A DNA stretch of 64,000 nucleotides from the NCBI RefSeq assembly GCF_003337715.1, contig NZ_QPIX01000007.1, positions 1 through 64,000 of the forward strand. Reading direction: 5' to 3'. The DNA is from Ciceribacter lividus. GTDB taxonomy: Bacteria > Pseudomonadota > Alphaproteobacteria > Rhizobiales > Rhizobiaceae. The notes under the pieces were generated by a model. That model did not search any database and was not told where the DNA came from. It saw only the letters and a program-made list of their open reading frames with translations. Both the position numbers and the translations under genes were made by a program. How positions within the stretch are numbered: the stretch's first letter is position 1; each line of letters opens with the position of its first letter. Shown here one piece after another: positions 37,770 to 45,285 of the stretch.

Positions 37770-37961
37770 ATGGCTCAGGCACCCTTCACCCACCGCGTCC
37801 GTCCATCGCGCAGAGGCCATGCAGACAGACTGACCGTGAACCTGCCTGCAGGAACGCTCACGGCGCTCAAAGTCCACGTTGCGCAACACAAAACGACGAT
37901 CCGAGAGGTCGTTACCAACCTCATCGAACGGGAAATCATCAACCAAGGAACGCACTCATGA
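37770..37961 (+). CDS. ribbon-helix-helix-like small protein
   Basis: About 63 residues. The pattern DRLTVNLPAGTLTALKVHVAQHKTTIREVVTNLIEREI has the strand-helix-helix layout of ribbon-helix-helix DNA-binding proteins (ParG/ParD/Arc type), so it could regulate its own operon or take part in partition. Start is either ATG 37761 or 37770. Stop overlaps the next gene's ATG. Confidence 0.6.
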   Translation: MAQAPFTHRVRPSRRGHADRLTVNLPAGTLTALKVHVAQHKTTIREVVTNLIEREIINQGTHS

Positions 37962-38311
37962 ACACGGAATTCAAATTCGACGACTTCGGTTTCGACGGCA
38001 ATCTGGCGATTGTCGATCCCGATGGCAACTATGAATGGATTGAGCCGCAAATCTCCTCCATTCCTTCGGAAGCCTGTATCCGCCTCGAACTGGTCACCGA
38101 TGACGGCGAAGGCGATGATGATGCCCGCCAGGCGCTACGCGATCTTCTTGAAGAAGATTACACGGTCGATATCCGGTGCGACTTCCATGACGAAACCGAC
38201 ATTTCTCGGGCTGTGAACGAGGCCGTGGCCATCCGCGACCGATTCCTTGCTGGGGATTACACGCCGCTACGCGCCCAGTGCGAACGCGAAGCCGCGAACG
38301 TGGAAACATAA
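37958..38311 (+). CDS. acidic small element protein, unknown
   Basis: A 117-residue strongly acidic protein (FKFDDFGFDGNLAIVDPDGNYEW, then DDGEGDDDARQALRDLLEED). The very high negative charge is reminiscent of DNA-mimic antirestriction proteins, but there is no sequence signature that proves this. Translation is coupled to the RHH-like gene by an ATGA overlap. Confidence 0.55.
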   Translation: MNTEFKFDDFGFDGNLAIVDPDGNYEWIEPQISSIPSEACIRLELVTDDGEGDDDARQALRDLLEEDYTVDIRCDFHDETDISRAVNEAVAIRDRFLAGDYTPLRAQCEREAANVET

Positions 38312-38324
38312 GGAGATACCGACA

Positions 38325-38654
38325 ATGAACTTCGACACCTGGAAGAACCTCGATCCCGTCGAGGACGTTGCCCGCAAACTAGGCTTCAACATTGGCAGTT
38401 GCCGAAGCTGGGACGACTACAGCAGCCGCTTCCAAGCCGCCAACGACAGGGACGTGGGCCATCTGGTCAAGCGAGCCAAGGAGCTCGCCGGCGTCCTTTC
38501 GACAGGCGAACTCCCCGTCCTGCAAGCGATGCTTCATGCCGCCGACTTCTCGCGTCAGGCCGACGAGATTTCCGAGGAACGGACGTGGAGGCGTCTTGAC
38601 TACACCCACGGCGACAACGCGACCGCCGTTGCCCTCGCCATCCTGCGGCAGTAG
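38325..38654 (+). CDS. small element protein, unknown
   Basis: A 109-residue soluble protein (MNFDTWKNLDPVEDVARKLGF..., ending DNATAVALAILRQ) preceded by AAGGAGATACCGACA. Sits 13 bases after the acidic protein gene in the same run. No family recognised. Confidence 0.55.
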   Translation: MNFDTWKNLDPVEDVARKLGFNIGSCRSWDDYSSRFQAANDRDVGHLVKRAKELAGVLSTGELPVLQAMLHAADFSRQADEISEERTWRRLDYTHGDNATAVALAILRQ

Positions 38655-38658
38655 AACG

Positions 38659-38973
38659 ATGGCCGACGTCGCCCTGGACCACAAGAAGCGTCAGGCAGCG
38701 TATGCGGCGATGCACCGGCGGAAGGCGAAAGCCCTCCGCCGCCCCGACGCCCGCGCGATCGCAGACGCCTACATGGTCGCCGTCGAGGGAGGCGGGTTGG
38801 AACGGATGATGCGCGTCTACATCGGAAAGCTCGCGCCGGACTGCGACGTGGACGCCCGAACACGGGACGCTGTGGAACTGGTGCGATCCGTCGCGGTCCT
38901 GGTCCTTCTCGACAAGGGCTATGATCTCGGCCAGATCAAGGACAAGCTGGCATCCTTGACACCCAAACGGTGA
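38659..38973 (+). CDS. small basic element protein, unknown
   Basis: A 104-residue protein with a strongly basic N-terminus (LDHKKRQAAYAAMHRRKAKALRRPDARAI) and a helical C-terminal half. It is the last gene of the small-gene run; a terminator follows directly. Nucleic-acid binding is possible from charge alone. Confidence 0.5.
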   Translation: MADVALDHKKRQAAYAAMHRRKAKALRRPDARAIADAYMVAVEGGGLERMMRVYIGKLAPDCDVDARTRDAVELVRSVAVLVLLDKGYDLGQIKDKLASLTPKR

Positions 38974-39000
38974 AAAGGGCGGCATTTCTGCCACCCTTTT
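38973..39000 (+). terminator. terminator of the small-gene operon
   Basis: Stem AAAAGGG-C-GGCA / TGCC-A-CCCTTTT with a TTTC loop, starting at the stop codon of the last small gene and ending in TTTT. Confidence 0.85.
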
Positions 39001-39472
39001 GTATCCGCCTCATGGCGGTCAACGATAACACTATATATTTCAGAGCCGCCTTTCGGCGGTCGAAACCCTCCCGTGAAGAGAGGAAGTCATCTCTGCGGTT
39101 GCAGAGCAAATTCTAATAGCGATGAAGCATCTCTATTTAGAACGGTACACCCCCGCGTTTGCAGGGAAACCACTCGCGGGGATCGATAACCGGACAATTC
39201 AAGTCCAAAGACCTGATCTATCCTAATCCCTCTAGGGGAAACGTAAGATGTAAAGGCAATTTCTTGCCGTTACGGCTCTTCTAAGCCCTCAAGGGGAAAA
39301 TTAATCACCGAAGTTTCTTGCGTCCCTTCGATGTTTTAATGATGTCCGATGCCACAGCATCCGTCAACAAGAAAATAAGGTCACCTCAATAAAAACAGTA
39401 AGTTGTAAATTGTATTTTAAAACTTGTTCCGTATCGGAACACTGGGAACCATGTCTTAACTCTGTGCGCGTT
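39001..39472. other. structured noncoding region
   Basis: No gene. A run of hairpins: CCGCC-TCAT-GGCGG (39005-39018), CCGCC-TTTC-GGCGG (39046-39059), CTCTGC-GGTT-GCAGAG (39091-39106), CCCCGCG...CGCGGGG (39151-39181) and GGCAA-TTTC-TTGCC (39255-39268). Two CCCTC(T)AAGGGG-type boxes lie at about 39228-39240 and 39286-39298. The rest of the region (39300-39470) is A/T-rich. It could be an origin, a structured RNA or the element's control region. Confidence 0.6.
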
Positions 39473-39868
39473 TCAGTGTCGGCAGCGTACTTCTTCATCC
39501 AGTTTGGCGAGTGCCGCCTGGTCGCCGCCCAGGTCCTCCAAAGCCGCCACCCTGTACCTATCCGCCTCGTCCGTCCACTCGGCCATCCATTCAGCTAGAT
39601 AGCCATAGCGGGGATGCTGACGCAGCTCCTCCAAGAACTCCCCGCGGAGATAGACGACAAGACCGGGACGGCCAGTCTCAACCCGTTCCCGGTTAAGCTG
39701 GGAACGCCACCTTTCGGCAAGCTCGGGTTCGCAGTCGTGAAGATGTCCCATGAGCCGCACGGCAACATCTACGTGTTGCAGCATCCTCTCACGGCTCCAC
39801 AACACCATGTCGAATGGAGTAATGACCATCCGGTGAAAGTCGGCGTCGATGTCGTCGGGCTTTTCCAT
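39473..39868 (-). CDS. small protein of the transfer operon, unknown
   Basis: A 131-residue soluble, acidic and helical protein (MEKPDDIDADFHRMVITPFDMVLWSRERMLQHVDVAVRLMGHLHDCEPE...). GAGGTGAGAC precedes the start. It is the last gene of the minus-strand operon that begins near 45.1 kb. No family recognised. Confidence 0.55.
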   Translation of the reverse strand: MEKPDDIDADFHRMVITPFDMVLWSRERMLQHVDVAVRLMGHLHDCEPELAERWRSQLNRERVETGRPGLVVYLRGEFLEELRQHPRYGYLAEWMAEWTDEADRYRVAALEDLGGDQAALAKLDEEVRCRH

Positions 39869-39871
39869 GTC

Positions 39872-40231
39872 TCACCTCGATTCAATGTTCATCGTCAAGA
39901 CGCCGCTGGTCTGTTGACCTGTCCCGGCATCGGTGACGGACACCGCGAGCTCATGTTGTCCCGGCACGGGCACCCCCGTAAACTCCCGTGTTTTCGGGTC
40001 GTAAGTCATCCAGTCCGGCGTTGACGTTGGCACGACCTTCACGGCCCCCGTCGAACGCGAAACGACGACACTCACGGTCAACGGCTGACCTGCTTTGAGA
40101 CGGTCAACTGGCGACGTGTCGGGACTGGTGAACTCGACCTTGAGCGCGTAGGTGGGAAACTTGAAGGTTTCCGTCGACGCACTCCCCGCGATCGATGTCG
40201 CCAGTACGGCGGCGGCGATAGAAGACTTCAT
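39872..40231 (-). CDS. exported protein with putative Ig-like domain
   Basis: A 119-residue protein with a signal peptide (MKSSIAAAVLATSIAGSAST). The mature part resembles a single Ig-like putative beta-sandwich domain: LKAGQPLTVSVVVSRSTGAVKVV, then PDWMTYDPKTREFTGVPVPGQHELAVSVTDAGTGQ, the He_PIG-type pattern. Probably periplasmic or surface-located. The start at 40231 has AGAGGGCG; an upstream GTG at 40237 is less likely. Confidence 0.6.
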   Translation of the reverse strand: MKSSIAAAVLATSIAGSASTETFKFPTYALKVEFTSPDTSPVDRLKAGQPLTVSVVVSRSTGAVKVVPTSTPDWMTYDPKTREFTGVPVPGQHELAVSVTDAGTGQQTSGVLTMNIESR

Positions 40232-40243
40232 CCGCACGCCCTC

Positions 40244-40720
40244 TTATATAATCGATAGATCGAGATATTCGATCTGCAGATATGACTGCCCGTCGACGGG
40301 AACGGTTTCCGCGCACCTCACCTCGGCTGCAAGGCGTCCAGGTGATAGCGCCTGGACGGTTACTTGGTTCTCCTCCTGTACGAGTTCTAGCCAGCGCGTC
40401 GGGTACGTCCAGCTGAGGTCGCTAATAAGGTAACACGCCACTTTGAGTGACTTGGGAGTAGTGAATGTCAGAACCTCGCCTGTGCGCATCGTGTACGATT
40501 TGATGGGGTAGTACTTCGAGAAGTCACCAAACTCCCTGGATTCGAAATCGTATCCCGAGCTGCCGCCGCTTTCTCCTGGCATCGAACCGAAGGCGTCGTC
40601 AGGTATGATCTGCGCTCCGAACTGCCCGTGTTCCGGACGCCAGAGGATCACACTTTCGGCCGCCGCCGACGTCGCCCAGAGTGCCGCCAGCGCGCCTGCT
40701 ATGATCACCGCCCGTTTCAT
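40244..40720 (-). CDS. exported protein of the transfer operon, unknown
   Basis: A 158-residue protein with signal peptide (MKRAVIIAGALAALWATSAAAE) and a beta-rich mature part (GEVLTFTTPKSLKVACYLISDLSWTYPTRWLELV). Its start overlaps the stop of the preceding 65-residue gene, so it is translationally coupled. No family recognised; periplasmic location inferred. Confidence 0.6.
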   Translation of the reverse strand: MKRAVIIAGALAALWATSAAAESVILWRPEHGQFGAQIIPDDAFGSMPGESGGSSGYDFESREFGDFSKYYPIKSYTMRTGEVLTFTTPKSLKVACYLISDLSWTYPTRWLELVQEENQVTVQALSPGRLAAEVRCAETVPVDGQSYLQIEYLDLSII

Positions 40721-40914
40721 CTCTGTACCCTCTCACTTTTCATTTGCCTGCCCTGCCGAAGTGGCAGGGCATCGAACGCAACGACGAGGAATGCCGGCAC
40801 GGCGAAGAACGTAGTCAGGGTGATGAGCGTGGCCGACAGGTGCGCCAGTCCCACGAGCCCGCAGGCCGTTGCCATCGCCAGCCCCCCAACGGTCCAGAGA
40901 AGCGTTTTCTTCAT
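40717..40914 (-). CDS. small membrane protein of the transfer operon
   Basis: A 65-residue protein with two hydrophobic helices (TLLWTVGGLAMATACGLVGLAHL and ATLITLTTFFAVPAFLVVAF) and a basic tail. Overlaps the DotA-like gene before it and the exported-protein gene after it by 4 bases each. Small size and position suggest an accessory membrane component. Confidence 0.6.
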   Translation of the reverse strand: MKKTLLWTVGGLAMATACGLVGLAHLSATLITLTTFFAVPAFLVVAFDALPLRQGRQMKSERVQR

Positions 40915-42893
40915 TTCGGGCTCCCTTCTTCTTTGAGCTTTTCGTGCTTGCTCGGTGCCTGCGGTAGTATTTTAGGCAGACCTCCTCTGCCGGCCAAAGC
41001 CAGCATTCCGCCGAAGGCTCCAGAAACCAGGCCACTCTCGCCCGCGGTGCCTGGAAGGCCGAACCAAGTCAAAACCCGATCGGGCAAAGCCCAAATCTGC
41101 CCGAAACCTTTGATGCAGGAGTACCAGATCATGTATGTCTGGATCGCCGTCAGGAAGAGGAAGCCGAGCAAACCGACGACATGTCCGCCCGTTTGGGCCA
41201 GGAACGCAGTCGGCCAAAGGCTATCGAGCGCGCCGAGGACGACATCGAAGAATCCATACGCGCCGAAGAGCGCCAAAACCGCCAGGGCGGGCCTGAGAAA
41301 AATGTTGACGGTAAAGAGGATGCCCAATCGGACGCTATCCCCTGCAAAATCGTCCCCGGAATCCATCTTCAGCCATCGGAGGCACCACAAGGGCAAAGCG
41401 ATCATCGCTTCCATCAGCGCAGCAAGCAGGGCAACCCCACTCATGATCATGAAGACGTGCGGCATGATCGGAATGACGTAGGCGCGCAGTCCGCCTATGA
41501 GAAACACTGGACCGGTTATCCATTTCGACCAGTCGAGCAGGTAGTTCACGCCGCCTGAGCCGAAAAATTCGGCGACGGCGTTCTTCGAGACGGCCGCTAT
41601 GGTGCCGCCCGCGACGATGGCCGCCCAAGCGGCGGCAAGCATCGCATGCCCGGAGGAGACCAAAGCGCCCATCGCATCCTTGTCCTTGTCGTCGGACGGC
41701 GTGGCAGCCCATTCGATAATCGATCTGGCGACGGGCGCGAGGAGCTTGGTCGTGGCGTCCGCGGTTTCGTCCCCCGCTGCCGAAAAGTCGTTGGCGCTCA
41801 GGCTCACTCTCTCCGCCTCGCCCGACAGCTGCAGCCGCAAGGCTGCGAACGCCCGATCGAGTGCCTCACTGAAATCACCGTCGACGCGCGGCTGCACATT
41901 TTCGATGCGCTCGTTACTGAGCGACGTCGTCAGCGACGAGACTTGGCTGAGGTTGAGCCAGTACATACCTGTAGTCAAAAAGCCCTGCTGCTCAGCGGCC
42001 TTGACGAGCCCAGACCTTCCCGCGGTGTCAATTGCCGCGGCTTCTGCCTTGGCCGCCGCGGCAATTGCTTCGTCGAAAGCGGCACCGGCGGCGCGGATGT
42101 CCTGCACGAGCCTCGGCGATAGGATGTCCAACGACACGGCATTCGTCGCCGCCGCTGCCGAGGAAAGACCTGACGTCTCCGCCGCAAGCTTCGCGTACCG
42201 CTGCGCCTCTTCCCGTAATTTCAGCACGAGGGCCTTCACGGCCTCGCGCCGCACGGCCGTGAACGCTTCTCGGTTTTCAGGCACGGTGTACGAGAATCGG
42301 CCGCACGTCCCCCCGTAGCTCCAGGTGACGACCTTGCCGAACCCCGCTTCGGGGGCTGCCTCGGTAACGACGCCTTCCGGCTCCGCGAGCCGTGCGGACC
42401 ACCCCCACAGATCGCCCGCCTGGTTGTAGACTGCGGCGCAAATCTCGTGCTGCAGCACCGTCATCGCGACCGTCGACCCGTCTACCGACACCGGAAGGAT
42501 CGTCGTGCCGTCTTCCGCCACGGTCTTGATTCCCGTGCCGGACAACCCGTTCGCCAGGTTGATGCCCGCCCGCGCGACGACATCGCGAAGGATGTAGTGC
42601 ACGCTGGAAAACCCGGTGCTCGGCAACGGGGCCAACAGTCCGAGTCCAACGACGATCCGGAGAGGGACCCAGATTTGATGCCACCTGTTGCCGAGCACCT
42701 GTCCCGTGTGCGCCGTGGCCACGATGCCGACCACAGTCTGGTACGCTACGAACAGACCGCCGAGGAAGAAGAGCACGGACGCAAAGACTTGAAGGACATG
42801 GCCCCACATGGTCGTGTCTTTAGACGGCAAGACGGCATTCACAATTTGCCAGGCGATGTCGGTTGACGGTGGTTCCGCGAGCAAATCGATCAT
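40911..42893 (-). CDS. DotA/TraY-like conjugal transfer membrane protein
   Basis: A 660-residue polytopic membrane protein resembling DotA/TraY of type IVB (IncI-like) secretion systems. Hydrophobic segments near residues 30-60 and 80-110 (VFASVLFFLGGLFVAYQTVVG, IVVGLGLLAPLPSTGFSS) precede a large central region (about 150-400). A C-terminal cluster of helices follows (GGVNYLLDWSKWITGPVFLIGGLRAYVIPIMPHVFMIMSGVALLAALMEAMIALPLW). FSSVHYILRDVVARAGINLANGL is the stretch most like the family. GGGAGGTCCGAA precedes the start. No other Dot/Icm or Tra genes are in the window, so it is an orphan. Confidence 0.75.
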   Translation of the reverse strand: MIDLLAEPPSTDIAWQIVNAVLPSKDTTMWGHVLQVFASVLFFLGGLFVAYQTVVGIVATAHTGQVLGNRWHQIWVPLRIVVGLGLLAPLPSTGFSSVHYILRDVVARAGINLANGLSGTGIKTVAEDGTTILPVSVDGSTVAMTVLQHEICAAVYNQAGDLWGWSARLAEPEGVVTEAAPEAGFGKVVTWSYGGTCGRFSYTVPENREAFTAVRREAVKALVLKLREEAQRYAKLAAETSGLSSAAAATNAVSLDILSPRLVQDIRAAGAAFDEAIAAAAKAEAAAIDTAGRSGLVKAAEQQGFLTTGMYWLNLSQVSSLTTSLSNERIENVQPRVDGDFSEALDRAFAALRLQLSGEAERVSLSANDFSAAGDETADATTKLLAPVARSIIEWAATPSDDKDKDAMGALVSSGHAMLAAAWAAIVAGGTIAAVSKNAVAEFFGSGGVNYLLDWSKWITGPVFLIGGLRAYVIPIMPHVFMIMSGVALLAALMEAMIALPLWCLRWLKMDSGDDFAGDSVRLGILFTVNIFLRPALAVLALFGAYGFFDVVLGALDSLWPTAFLAQTGGHVVGLLGFLFLTAIQTYMIWYSCIKGFGQIWALPDRVLTWFGLPGTAGESGLVSGAFGGMLALAGRGGLPKILPQAPSKHEKLKEEGSPK

Positions 42894-43567
42894 TTCGGAC
42901 CTCCCTTCATGCCGCTTGGGCCATCCGTGCCGACAGTGACGTCGGGATCGGTTTCGGGACCTTCTTTGTCACCACTTTCGGCGGCCTTTCGCTCGAACAT
43001 CTTCCGCTCGGCATCGGTGAGCATCACAGACACCACAGGCAGCACGAGCCGCGCCGACGGCCGGGGCTTTGCCGTGGTTCCGGCCGATCCCGCCTTCCCG
43101 GCGCTACCCTTGTCGCTGTCGCCGCCTTTGTCGTCGCCAGCGGGGACGACGTCGGGCGCGAGTTCGAAGGCGGCAACGCTTTCTGGTTCTGTCTGTTCAT
43201 CGATGATCGTCTGGCCAATTCCCACGAGTTCGGGCAGGCAATGCCAAATCGCGGCCAACCAGGGGCGGGCGCAAGGCTGCATGTCCGTCTCGTGGAGCAG
43301 TTCCGCATAATGCCGGATACGCTGGAACAGCGTGCGCCATCCCGCCGCGTCTCCCGACGTTGCAAGCCGCTCTAGGTACGCAAGGAGAGCTGGAGACTCG
43401 ATTTCTAGGAACGTCTGTAGGTGGTGTGTCGGTCGCCCACGCACAAGCAGGCACCACCGCACGACGTCCACCGCCGCCCCGTGTGCCGGATCGAGGTGGG
43501 ACATTCCGATATCGCGCAACACGCCGTGGGCGTTCTTCCAGAAAATCTCTTCGCCTGTGGTCATCAT
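42890..43567 (-). CDS. protein between relaxase and DotA-like gene, unknown
   Basis: A 225-residue protein with an N-terminal helical domain (about 1-140) and a low-complexity Gly/Asp/Lys linker (GDDKGGDSDKGSAGKAGSAGTT). The C-terminal segment ARLVLPVVSVMLTDAERKMFERKAAESG is possibly a protein-interaction helix. Overlaps both neighbours by 4 bases. It has no recognised family; being strictly coupled to a relaxase and a transfer membrane protein suggests a linking role. Confidence 0.6.
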   Translation of the reverse strand: MMTTGEEIFWKNAHGVLRDIGMSHLDPAHGAAVDVVRWCLLVRGRPTHHLQTFLEIESPALLAYLERLATSGDAAGWRTLFQRIRHYAELLHETDMQPCARPWLAAIWHCLPELVGIGQTIIDEQTEPESVAAFELAPDVVPAGDDKGGDSDKGSAGKAGSAGTTAKPRPSARLVLPVVSVMLTDAERKMFERKAAESGDKEGPETDPDVTVGTDGPSGMKGGPK

Positions 43568-44721
43568 GGCGTCATCCCTCCGGGCGTTGGTTGCGGCTCA
43601 TCCAGCGCGGCTTTCAGCGCGTCGGACAGTTGCCGGACTTCTTGTCTCAAGGCGGCGGCATTCGCGGCGTGCTGGCGCATCAATCGGCGTGCCTCAAGTG
43701 CCTCGGCCTTTGCCTGACGTCGCGAAGCATTCGCCTTCGACGCCTCCGCCTGGGCTTTCGCGACGGCTGCCGTCGCCGCTTCGATGTCGGCCGCGTACTC
43801 CTGCCGGACACTCTCACGCAGAGAGGATTCGCGGGCACCGTCGAGGACGGCGCGGACGGCTCTCCCGACGCCCTTGAGACGATCGGCGTCGGCCTGGACT
43901 TTTGCGGCGTCGGCTTTGATCGCCGCCGCCGCCTTCTTCGTCCGCTCGACGTAGGCGCGCCCCGCGGCATCGACGGCGGCCGCCCTTTCGACGGCATGCT
44001 TGAGGGCCGCAGCCTGAGCTTTCTCCGCATGCCACTGCGCCCGCGTCAGTCTCCGTTTCCCGGCACCGAGGCGCGTCAGTCCCGCGGGGACAGCCACCTT
44101 CTCGTGATAGTCATCCAGCCACGCCCGAAGGCCCGCGACGTAGGAGCGATTCGCTCGCTTATCCAGCGCCTTCTTGTCCTCGCCCGGGAGCATCCCGGCG
44201 GCTACGATGGCGTTCTTTTCGACATAACCGGGGTGCAGCCGCCCCGCCCGCATTTCCGTATCATCGGGAAGCACATAGGCGTGGAGATGCGGGTGGCTTT
44301 CGTCTGTGTGCCGGACGACGGACACGAGCTGGTCGCCATACTGTTCCCGAAGCCAATCGATCGAGGCCCGCTCCCATGCCCCGACGTCGCGGCGGACATC
44401 GGCGCTGGCGCGGTAATCCTCCATCGTCGCCGGGTGCGAAAAGATCACCGTCGCAAGCGTGTTCTGATCCTTGCGGATTGCCTTGAGCGACACCTTGCCG
44501 TTCTTGTCCGTCCGCGGCGTCTTTGCCGCCGCCGCCCGTTCGTCGTGGAGGGTGCGCAGCGCGCCGACGTCGAGACCGTACACGACTTCCGGGGGCGTCG
44601 GTGATTGGACATGCACCGACGCCGAGGGAACCCGCGAAACCTCATCAAAAATGAAGTCCGTGGTTCGACCGGCCTTGCCGGACCGGCTGAAAATCTCGAT
44701 GCGGGCGAACTGGTAGGCCAT
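43564..44721 (-). CDS. MobV-type (Pre/Mob) relaxase
   Basis: A 385-residue relaxase-like protein. The catalytic metal-binding motif of the MobV family, HxDE..PH.H, is in RHTDESHPHLHAYVLP (His138, Asp140, Glu141, His145, His147). The N-terminal nucleic-acid-binding part begins MAYQFARIEIFSR. The C-terminal half is an Ala/Lys/Arg-rich coiled coil (about 215-370) typical of plasmid mobilisation proteins. It would nick oriT and pilot DNA during transfer. The start has GGAGG upstream, 12 bases after the preceding gene. An oriT is most likely in the region just upstream of the operon (about 45.1-45.3 kb). Confidence 0.85.
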   Translation of the reverse strand: MAYQFARIEIFSRSGKAGRTTDFIFDEVSRVPSASVHVQSPTPPEVVYGLDVGALRTLHDERAAAAKTPRTDKNGKVSLKAIRKDQNTLATVIFSHPATMEDYRASADVRRDVGAWERASIDWLREQYGDQLVSVVRHTDESHPHLHAYVLPDDTEMRAGRLHPGYVEKNAIVAAGMLPGEDKKALDKRANRSYVAGLRAWLDDYHEKVAVPAGLTRLGAGKRRLTRAQWHAEKAQAAALKHAVERAAAVDAAGRAYVERTKKAAAAIKADAAKVQADADRLKGVGRAVRAVLDGARESSLRESVRQEYAADIEAATAAVAKAQAEASKANASRRQAKAEALEARRLMRQHAANAAALRQEVRQLSDALKAALDEPQPTPGGMTP

Positions 44722-44733
44722 GACACGCCTCCA

Positions 44734-45090
44734 TCAGTTCACAGGCACGGTCATGCAGTAGGAGATTTCGCCGTCGCGCTCCATGAGGCCAAAGCGCGGA
44801 TCGTGAGCTTTCTCCTCCATAGCGGCCAACCAGTCGGCGCGGCTCATCCCGTCGGCAATGATGTACGCGAATGGCCGATCGCGGAAGATGCTGAAGACGC
44901 TCGCGACAGTGTCCAGAAACGCACCCGTCTGCATTTCCGTCAATGCCGGAGACGATGCGCTCGCGTGTTCCGTGAAGCCGTAGGACCGCAATTGCGCGAA
45001 AAACTGCGTCGGTTCGCGGATGACCGTTAGGGACGCCAGGTCGCCATCGTCAAGGCGGACGAGCATGAAGTAAATCGGAGAACGTGGCAT
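44734..45090 (-). CDS. first gene of the transfer operon, unknown
   Basis: A 118-residue soluble protein (MPRSPIYFMLVRLDDGDLASLTVIREPTQFF...). ATG 45090 is chosen; the frame also opens with GTG at 45099. A conserved-looking IREPTQFFAQLRSYGFTE segment is not enough to identify a family. It is 12 bases upstream of the relaxase gene. Confidence 0.55.
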   Translation of the reverse strand: MPRSPIYFMLVRLDDGDLASLTVIREPTQFFAQLRSYGFTEHASASSPALTEMQTGAFLDTVASVFSIFRDRPFAYIIADGMSRADWLAAMEEKAHDPRFGLMERDGEISYCMTVPVN

Positions 45091-45093
45091 GGC

Positions 45094-45123
45094 AGGCACT
45101 CAAAGGAATACCACAGGGTGCCT
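45094..45123. other. inverted repeat at head of transfer operon (oriT candidate)
   Basis: AGGCAC and GTGCCT are separated by 18 bases, next to the first start codon of the relaxase operon. The position fits a nic region, but the sequence does not match a published MobV oriT that I can recall. Confidence 0.25.
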
Positions 45124-45285
45124 ACCGGCGAAGAACAGGACAACAGAAAAGTGAGTTATATGGACCGAATATAGCTTATCACTACGTTCTAAGCATCGGC
45201 CATTCCATGGAGGCCTGGCAGCGCCCTTGTCATCGTCCCTTTGGACGACGAGGCAACACACGTGGTTGACCTCGGGGACGTCGTC

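Noticed and set aside
39005..39298. CRISPR-like appearance of repeated short boxes
   Set aside because: The boxes differ in sequence and spacing, there is no constant repeat of 25-40 bases and no cas gene nearby.
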